Shown: positions 57,016 through 64,000 of the stretch, piece after piece
Layout: each line of letters opens with the position of its first letter
Numbering within the stretch: position 1 is the stretch's first letter
Origin: Chloranthus sessilifolius
Taxonomy: Eukaryota; Streptophyta; Magnoliopsida; Chloranthales; Chloranthaceae
DNA: 64,000 bases
Assembly (NCBI GenBank): GCA_021018995.1
Contig: CM037584.1
Coordinates: 142,059,317 to 142,123,316 of the forward strand
Direction: 5' to 3'
Program-made: the position numbers and the translations under genes
Notes under the pieces: model-generated
Databases searched by the model: none
Seen by the model: only the letters and a program-made list of their open reading frames with translations
What the model was told of the DNA's origin: nothing

Positions 57016-60000
57016 TCAAGTGCTATATGACTGGTCGCATGGCACGTGATTTGGAGTTGCGGTTCAATAGTAACGTTAGTTTTTAAAATACAAAAATATG
57101 AAAGTATTTTGTGCTTCAAATCACATGGATGTTGTTTCGCAGCCCAAAGGATGGTTGGTTGAAATTTTACACTTTTGACTCAAATTTTGATTGTGAAAAA
57201 TTATCCTTTCAACTATTTATATCCTATCTACCTTGGCCATGTTGCCTTGGCATCTGGTCCTCCGATTGGATGCAGAGGTGGACCCAAGATTTTCTTCCAC
57301 TTCCATGAGATCAAGATATGATCTAGCCAAAAATCATATATATATATATCTTTGGACAATGACCACTAGTGGCCAATTCTCAGTTAGCTACGGTTCAATC
57401 AATCTACCCTCTAAGGAATGTGAAACAGATAGGTCATCTCTTCATCCTTTGTCTTTGGACTCAATCTCATTTGGGTTTAAATCATTTAATATTTCTTTGG
57501 GTGTTTCCAGCTTCGATGGGAGACCTCTTTCTCACTCTCTCTCAAAATTTCTATTGGGGCAATGGTCAAGTCCAACCTGGTTGAACTTGATTTCGACTTT
57601 AATCACATCTGTAGCCCTTTGAAAATTGGAGAATCTTGACTGCATGTCATCTTATAAAAAGTGAAAATCATGAAAGTCAAAATTCTCCCATATCCAAAGG
57701 CTACAGATGTGGTTGAACTCGAAATTTGGTTCCATTTTTATGGTACTCGTGGTAAATGATTATGGGCACTTCTTTCTTCCGCTATGACTCAGAGGATTTG
57801 GTTTTCTATTTGTCGCAGTAAGCCACGCAACATAAGGGGGGACGTTTGGAAACCCCCTCCCAATGGCTTTTTGGAGCTCAATTTTGATGGATGTTGTCTT
57901 GGCAACTTTGTGTATAAAAAGCTAAAGGTTAGGTCTATATCTCGTCCACCCGTCCAAGCACCTTGTACGTATGAGACTAGCATTGGATAATGGTCTTTTG
58001 CTCGATCGATATGTCACGACCCAGAAGCCTTACATGACCTCAAGGGCCTAGAATTTCGTGTTATGACACCACACGCTGATTAAGGCGATAAGCGGGCATA
58101 CTCATAATCTACAAATTGACTCAGTATATGGATCAAGACATTTAAGATAGCATTATATAATAAATGACTCATAAATTAACAGCGGAAATCATAGTTGACA
58201 ATAAACAGAAAATTCCTAGTCATGCATCTAACATAAGAAATAAATCAAGTTTTACGTAGGGTAAATTGGCCCCAAACATAAACTCATAAAAGTATCAAGA
58301 CTAAAATATGTCTTTCAAAGGAAATAAAATCAAAAGTCTAGAACTAAAGAATGCTCGAGGCTCATAGAAATCAGCCGGATCTACGCTCTTATCCAAATGG
58401 TAGCCTACGTCTTCATCTACATAAGCCGCCTCCAAAACAGCAACTCTCGTGTCGTCATAAACAGGATAAACTGAGTCTTCACCTGAAACTGTTAGATTTG
58501 GTAGGGGGTGAGTTTACTTAGCCATGTAAACTCAACGGGTTGCATAATCGATCCACCATAATCTATCCAGGTGATCGTAGGTGCATTCGCTTGAATTACG
58601 GTGTATTTTAAAAATAAAATCAACATTAAATAAGATGACAAAACTATGCATAACTCATAGCATATCATAACCAAAATTGAACGGTATAATAGAAAATGAA
58701 GAGTACATGATGTTTCTATTTCTTATCTCTTTTCTTATTTATCTCATCAGCTTATCGTACGTGACATATCGTAAGTTTTTTTATTGCTCCATACGTCTAC
58801 ACAACGTATTTCGTATCTTAATTATTTTATTTAAACAACGTGTGTCAAGATCGCTGCTCGAGCCTATCACGCAAGGTCCACTTGTAGATAATCACATAAC
58901 CTCCATATCGTAATATAAACCATCATCCAACCAGATAAGATTGCCAATATAGTAACCATAATGTCCCCTTAGTTCAAGACAAAGCTATAATGTCCTTAAG
59001 ACCCGTCTCGGCTGCAGACGTTGGACCATTACGATGACTCGTAAGGTATGATACGTGTAGAACTTAATTTTAGCTGGCCTTCACAGTGTATCTTAACATA
59101 TCATATTATTATTCAGTTTTTGGCTTAGGTCCCCGCCCCGATTTCATATTTGCGTGGACTTCATCCCCCACTATCTTAGCATCCATGTATCTTAACAGAT
59201 TCATTTCTCATCTTTACTTTAAATTTGGTTTGAATGGGTCACGATGTGATAGGCTTCACTAAACCACACTTTTCAAGAGACGGGTTTCGTAGTAACTTGG
59301 ATGTCCGTCGTGTGGCATCTCATACTACCATAGAGGGTTGCATCCGTATATGGACGCCAACATTCTAAGTTTCACGTAACTGTGAAAGAAATCTCACTGT
59401 GGCGAAGGCTTATATCATGTGTCATATCTTATTTTTAACTTATATGCGTATGCCCTATAGTGATTTTCTATATAATGAATGTCATATGATAATGGTGAAC
59501 ATATATAAGAATGAACTATAACATACACTCTAAGCATTTCATATACTTGAAAAAAATTAATATGAAGCATAACACATGAAATATTGAAGTAAAATAGAGA
59601 ATAAGAAATATTTAACTACATTTATTTTATTATTGAGTCAAAAATATACTTCATTTGGGTTGGTTGTGTCTATGAAAATTGGTGATCGATTGGTATAGCA
59701 ATCGGACATATTTCGGATTCTAAATAGGTACGCGTCTATTCAAGGGTTGTAGGAGCCTCAAAAGAAGTAGCGGATGAGAAGTATTGAAAAACTTTAATAT
59801 TTAACCCCTTAAACTTCTAGATTTATATCCGATGAAAGTTATTTAATATATTTTGTATAGTATTAGTGATTTTCAGGTCTTGAGATAAGTTAAGCATAAA
59901 ATAACTCAAGAGTTCAAAGAATAATGTTAAATTCGTGCAACTTTGAATTATCTAAAACTTATCCCGACTTGCAGCTTAATTTTGACCTTTAAAATATTAG

Positions 60001-61527
60001 GTTCGTGAAATTTCTATTTCACATAAACTTATAAATCTCATCGTCTTCTTTCCAATGTCGTAAGAATCGCGTCAATCCGAGTTTAGAGTAAAAAGTTATG
60101 GCTAAATTACCGAGGTTGTGTCTATTGAAGAGTTTGGACGAATTTCACGAAAATCTGAAAAAACGATCCTATCGAATTTGGGCCAAATTTTTATATTTTT
60201 AAGACCCGAAATTAGTCAGAATTAGGGAAAAAATTAGAGTTTTCTTTTAAAAAATAACTGAATAATTTAAAATGGATTTAGAGGCACCCACCTGTTGAAG
60301 CGTGATTCGAATCTTACGATAATTTTGGTTGATGGAGATCGGATTCAAGAGACGATATGCCTGAGTCTTTTTGCGAGAACTCCTTTCTTACGATAGATCG
60401 ATCACGACGATGAGGAACTTCAATGGTGGAATCCACGATATAGTTTTTTCGTGAAAACCGATCGAGATCCGGTGAGGAGTTGTGAAAGATGGCATTGTTG
60501 GAGCTTTTGTAGAAAAGAGAGAACAGAGAGAGACAACGAAGAGAAAAGTGATATATTTTTAAATCTCTTTTTAGGTTAACTCTAATTAAGACTTTTCGTA
60601 AAAGATTTAATAAAATAGGAGTTTTTTCACGCAAGAAGAATTCATACGTGACTTGAATAGCTTGAGAAATTGTTTCATTCCAACGCTTTGTTTAAGCACC
60701 AGAGCAAATGGTGTTTCTCTCAAAATTACAGTTATACCCTTTAACCTACTCCATCTCTTTAAACGGGCGTAACTTTTTATATTCTTGTCGAAAATCGATA
60801 AATTATATATCATTGGAATCGTATCGACGAGCACTTCATAATAAGTCTAATATTGATATAGAAAAATAAAAAAAAAATTAAAAGAGGGTGAGTTTCGGTG
60901 TGGAGCATTAGCAAAATGCACTATGTGATACATCATCTAATACCGTTAAATAAAGTCAAAAAAATATGGGTTGTTACACGATATCTTTTGGTGGATATGG
61001 AGAGAAAGAAACGAAAGGATGTTCAATGGAAACCATAAGGGAGCTACAACTAGCACATGAGATTTGTACCAAGGCACATTTTTCAACAAGAAAGACTGGA
61101 TATTTTTTAGATCTGCGTCATGTGAACTCCATCTAAGCCCTTTGATTTGAAGGCTATGATATAAAGATCTTTGCGCCAAAGATTGGCATGAAACATGGTC
61201 TCTACCATCTGATTTGTCTCAGTTAAACATTAAATCAGATGATGCAGATTACATTTATTGATGCCTTTGGCAACAAAGATCTTTACATCATTACCTTCAA
61301 CTCAAAGGGTTTAGATGGTGTTTCACATGACACATATCTCAAAAACATGAAGTCTTCATTTTTAGACAATGAGCGCACAAGTTGTAGCTCCCAAAAGATA
61401 AACCAAGTTCAACTAAAGGTCGTTTGGTAACTTGAATGTAGAATACAAGCATTCTTTCAAAATCTCGTATTTGTTTGCAAAGTAGAATCTGTTGTAAAGT
61501 GCATAATACATTTTCACTACTTACATT
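57016..61527 (+). mobile_element. LINE-derived chimeric element, copy 2, split by a solo LTR
   Basis: 57021-58011 and 60979-61527 together match 52149-53727. The same RNase H scrap (KPPPNGFLELNFDGCCLGN, 57848) lies left of the insertion and the WIWRE-type scrap to its right. Confidence 0.7.
58012..60978 (-). mobile_element. Solo LTR, Gypsy-type, 2.97 kb, minus orientation (fossil)
   Basis: Begins TGTCACGACCC and ends GGTTGTTACA, with a perfect five-base duplication CGATA (58007-58011, 60979-60983). Inverted relative to and nearly as long as 13632-16603. The empty site is preserved in copy 1 of the chimeric element near 53125. Confidence 0.88.
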
Positions 61528-61565
61528 TAAAACTCAAACGATAGATTATGAGTGAAAGCAGTCTT

Positions 61566-62593
61566 TGATAAGAAATCCAATGGGCCTAACTCAACCTCGT
61601 AAAATCGGCTTGTAAAGTGAAGAGTGCCCATATTATATATAGACCACGACCTCCAAGCCCACATGCAATGTGGGACTATTCTAACACTCCCCCCCACATG
61701 TTGGAGGGATTGGGCCAAGCCAAATCACATATACAGTTGAATTAGGTGACGTGGAATGGAAAAATGCCTACTTTGATGTCGATGCGAGGTCTTCTGAGTA
61801 GCTTGAAGAGTAATCAAAGTCCGATCTGATAACCATTCATAGACGTTCGAATCATGCTCCAACCACAACGCCATGAATCCATAATAATATGCTTAAATGT
61901 TCTTATCTCCTTGGTGATAAACTGAAATTTTGTATTCAAGTTGAAAATGCCTAGCGTCAGTTGTTTGTCGATAAACTCTCGCTAGATAATCCCACATGGC
62001 ACATGGCGTGCGATATGGGCGAAGATTGAGGGCGATGCTTAGTTCAACAAAACTTAGAATTCAACTAACAATCTTGACATTATTAGTATGCCACTGACGC
62101 AACTCTTTTGGATTAGATTCATCTGGTTGGACATCAGTTCCATCAATTAGTCCCCATAGATCTTTGCCTTGCACAAAGGATCGAAAATAAAAATCCCATA
62201 AAAAATAGTTCGTTCCATCAAAAGGAACAAGTAAGATCTCAAACTTATATGTGTCATACGTGATGAGAAGGACAACCCTTCGCTGGAATGACTTCTGGAT
62301 CAACAATAGAAAAGAACAAGACTTGAATAACTTAAAGGACTGCAATAAAATGATTTTTGTTGGATCTGAACAGCACAAAAGCAGCAACTTGCTGGTTGGA
62401 TTCTTCACGAACAACAGCCCGCTGAATGCTTCACAAAACCCAATTGAAGATCGATTGCTCTAGCTCTGATACCATGATAAGAAATCCAACGGGCCTAACT
62501 CATACTCACAAAACCGACCAGTAAGGTGAGGAGTGCCCAAATTATAAATGGACCAAGACCTCCAAGCCCACGGACAATGTGGGACTATTCTAA
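61566..62593 (-). mobile_element. TRIM / TR-GAG-type small Copia element (fossil)
   Basis: About 1.03 kb with two ~120-base LTRs (61566-61686 and 62475-62593) and a perfect five-base duplication GTCTT (61561-61565, 62594-62598). On the minus strand a Met-tRNA primer site TGGTATCAGAGC (62474-62463) directly follows the 5' LTR, and a G-rich purine tract (about 61698-61688) precedes the 3' LTR. The interior keeps a Copia gag-like stretch (LVPFDGTNYFLWDFYFRSF, LWGLIDGT, about 62235-62145) but no pol. Structurally complete in its ends; probably mobilised by a related Copia element. Confidence 0.85.
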
Positions 62594-62850
62594 GTCTTTA
62601 CTATACAATCACTCGTAATCATGTATTATTAAAATATTTTGTGGGCCCACTACATTATCAAACGGTGGATTGTCATTACTTTATTCAAACATCCTTCATA
62701 ATACCGATGGGTCGGATCAACCTATATGCTATATAGATTTTGCAACCGATGATTCGGTCTCTAAAACTGATGGTTCCGTTGTTAATACCGTTGACAGCTT
62801 TGAAACATATGATGATCGTTTTTCAACCCAATCTTTCACACAATATATAT

Positions 62851-63056
62851 TGAGATCATGGCGCACCTATCAGACAGTCAAAACACATGGAGCACATCCC
62901 CAAAAGTGGCCCAAGACTCATGGTATACCGTGGTCACGGTCACTTTAGGGATGTGTGCCACATAAAATCAATATTTGACTATCTGATATGTGAGCCGTAA
63001 TCTCAAGGTTTATTGGTGAAAGATTAGGATGAAAAAGATCTCCATCGTCGGATTCC
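62851..63056. repeat. CATCAGACGG-family hairpin repeat
   Basis: ATATTGAGATCATGGCGCACC...CCCAAAAGTGGCC (62851-62915) pairs with 62937-63012 on the other strand. Same family as 3420-3640 and 13435-13625. Confidence 0.7.
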
Positions 63057-63186
63057 AGCAATAATGGTATACTCTACAGTTATATGCTAATTTTATCCAC
63101 CCCACTATGGGTCGGGTTCAAGTTTAGAAATCTTGAACTGTCAAGTTAGGTTAAGTCGAAAGTTTCGACCCATTAAATAAAGAGTT

Positions 63187-63507
63187 TTTTTGCATATACC
63201 CCATGTTTTGGTGTATTTATAAAATCCAACCTCTTCCACTTATTTATAAATAACTTCCTAATTTGTAATTTTGTATTTAAATAACACCTTGAAATATTAT
63301 TTTATTAACTGTCCTCTCTGAAAAAAAAAAAAGTATAGGTGATAAATGCAATTTGCATTTTTAGAGAAGGCAATTAACGAAATAGTAACTTCGCGTGTTA
63401 TTTAAATACAAAATGTCAAATTAGGGTATTATATATATGTAAGTGAAATAAGGGGTGGCATTTAAAAATATGCCAAAGCATGGGGTTGTATATGAAAAAA
63501 AAAACCT
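63187..63507. mobile_element. A/T-rich palindromic MITE
   Basis: TTTTGCATATACCCCATG at the left pairs with CATGGGGTTGTATATGAAAA at the right, and the match continues inward through TATTTAAATAACACC and its complement. The target duplication is not clear because the flanks are A/T runs. Confidence 0.65.
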
Positions 63508-63547
63508 CAAATAAACAAGCCCAAATCCGACCGGACCCATGAGAAGT

Positions 63548-63650
63548 GGTGATTATATCAAGTTGGTATTGGATCATTGCGCGTGTAGCATTAAGGTCGG
63601 GAGTTCAAATCCCCATGCTTACCTGTAAAAATCAGAAACTCAATAATATT
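63548..63650 (+). mobile_element. SINE-like tRNA-derived fragment
   Basis: A box-A-like TATCAAGTTGG (63557) and a box-B-like GAGTTCAAATCCCC (63600) are spaced as in a Pol III promoter. There is no acceptor-stem pairing as in a tRNA gene, and the 3' limit is unclear. Confidence 0.45.
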
Positions 63651-63799
63651 TCCATTCCCTCAATGGTTTGTTGTGCCATTCACTTGAAGCTATGATACAA
63701 ATGGGCTTGGCCATGGCTTGGGTTCAAAATTCAAGGCTTATTAATATATGTGTAGCTTCAAAACGCACCCACCGAATCTTCTTGTTAAAAACTATGGAA

Positions 63800-64000
63800 T
63801 GCTTTATATCAGATGATGGAGATTGTTTTTTGCTCTAAAATCATATAACACCCGAAAACTAAGAGTATGATAGATGCGCCATGATCTAAAGATCCCTTGT
63901 GTGGAAAGGAGTGAAAAAAGATCTCCATCATCTGACCTAAAGCGATCAATGATTTTTAGTGTGGATGGGTTTAAAGCTACCCTCAATATATTAGCCATGC
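63800..64000. repeat. Decayed CATCAGACGG-family hairpin half
   Basis: 63820-63960 includes ATGCGCCATGATCTAAAGATC and GATCTCCATCATCTGA phrases also seen in the elements at 3.4 and 62.9 kb. The window ends here. Confidence 0.4.

Overview
This is nuclear DNA from a flowering plant. The evidence is one intron-containing host gene with Arabidopsis-like protein sequence, Mutator-like elements (MULEs) that carry a Ulp1-type protease gene, Copia- and Gypsy-type LTR elements, a plant LINE, tRNA-derived SINEs and many hairpin MITEs. I cannot name the species. One gene carrying tens of kilobases of nested repeats in an intron suggests a plant with a large, repeat-rich genome.

Layout. 1-2968: the right part of a long Gypsy-type LTR. 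3.1-4.0 kb: a hairpin MITE. 4212-12777: MULE A, with a Ulp1-protease/DUF1985-like gene on + and a transposase gene on -. 13.3-16.7 kb: a hairpin MITE split by a 2.97-kb solo LTR. 16800-26170: MULE B, the same family in the opposite orientation, with a much better preserved transposase on +. 26752-47927: the only convincing host gene, a GALT-like/ADP-glucose phosphorylase gene of three in-phase exons (338 aa). Its first intron is 19.5 kb and is built of nested insertions: a PIF/Harbinger-like shell, a block of two inverted ~4.1-kb LTRs, a hAT-like element, a small MITE, a SINE, a Copia fossil, a LINE fragment and a second hAT-like MITE. 48929-56822: a Copia fossil with 5-bp target duplications and two internal insertions. 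57.0-61.5 kb: a second copy of one of those insertions, itself split by a solo LTR. 61566-62593: a small TRIM/TR-GAG-type element. 62.6-64 kb: MITE and SINE-like repeats.

Most interesting structure. Every non-coding interval of both MULEs (introns, 5' leader introns, and the spacer between the two convergent genes) is filled with an array of a 22-bp unit. The unit is a ten-base core TCG-N4-CGA followed by a twelve-base A/T-rich spacer of the form YT-N8-AR. Both halves tend to be palindromic. Six arrays occupy matching positions in A and B, although the bases between the fixed ones differ. Retaining two CpGs per unit in old plant transposons, where CpG normally decays fastest, suggests selection or continuing homogenisation. 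This is my main candidate for an undescribed system.
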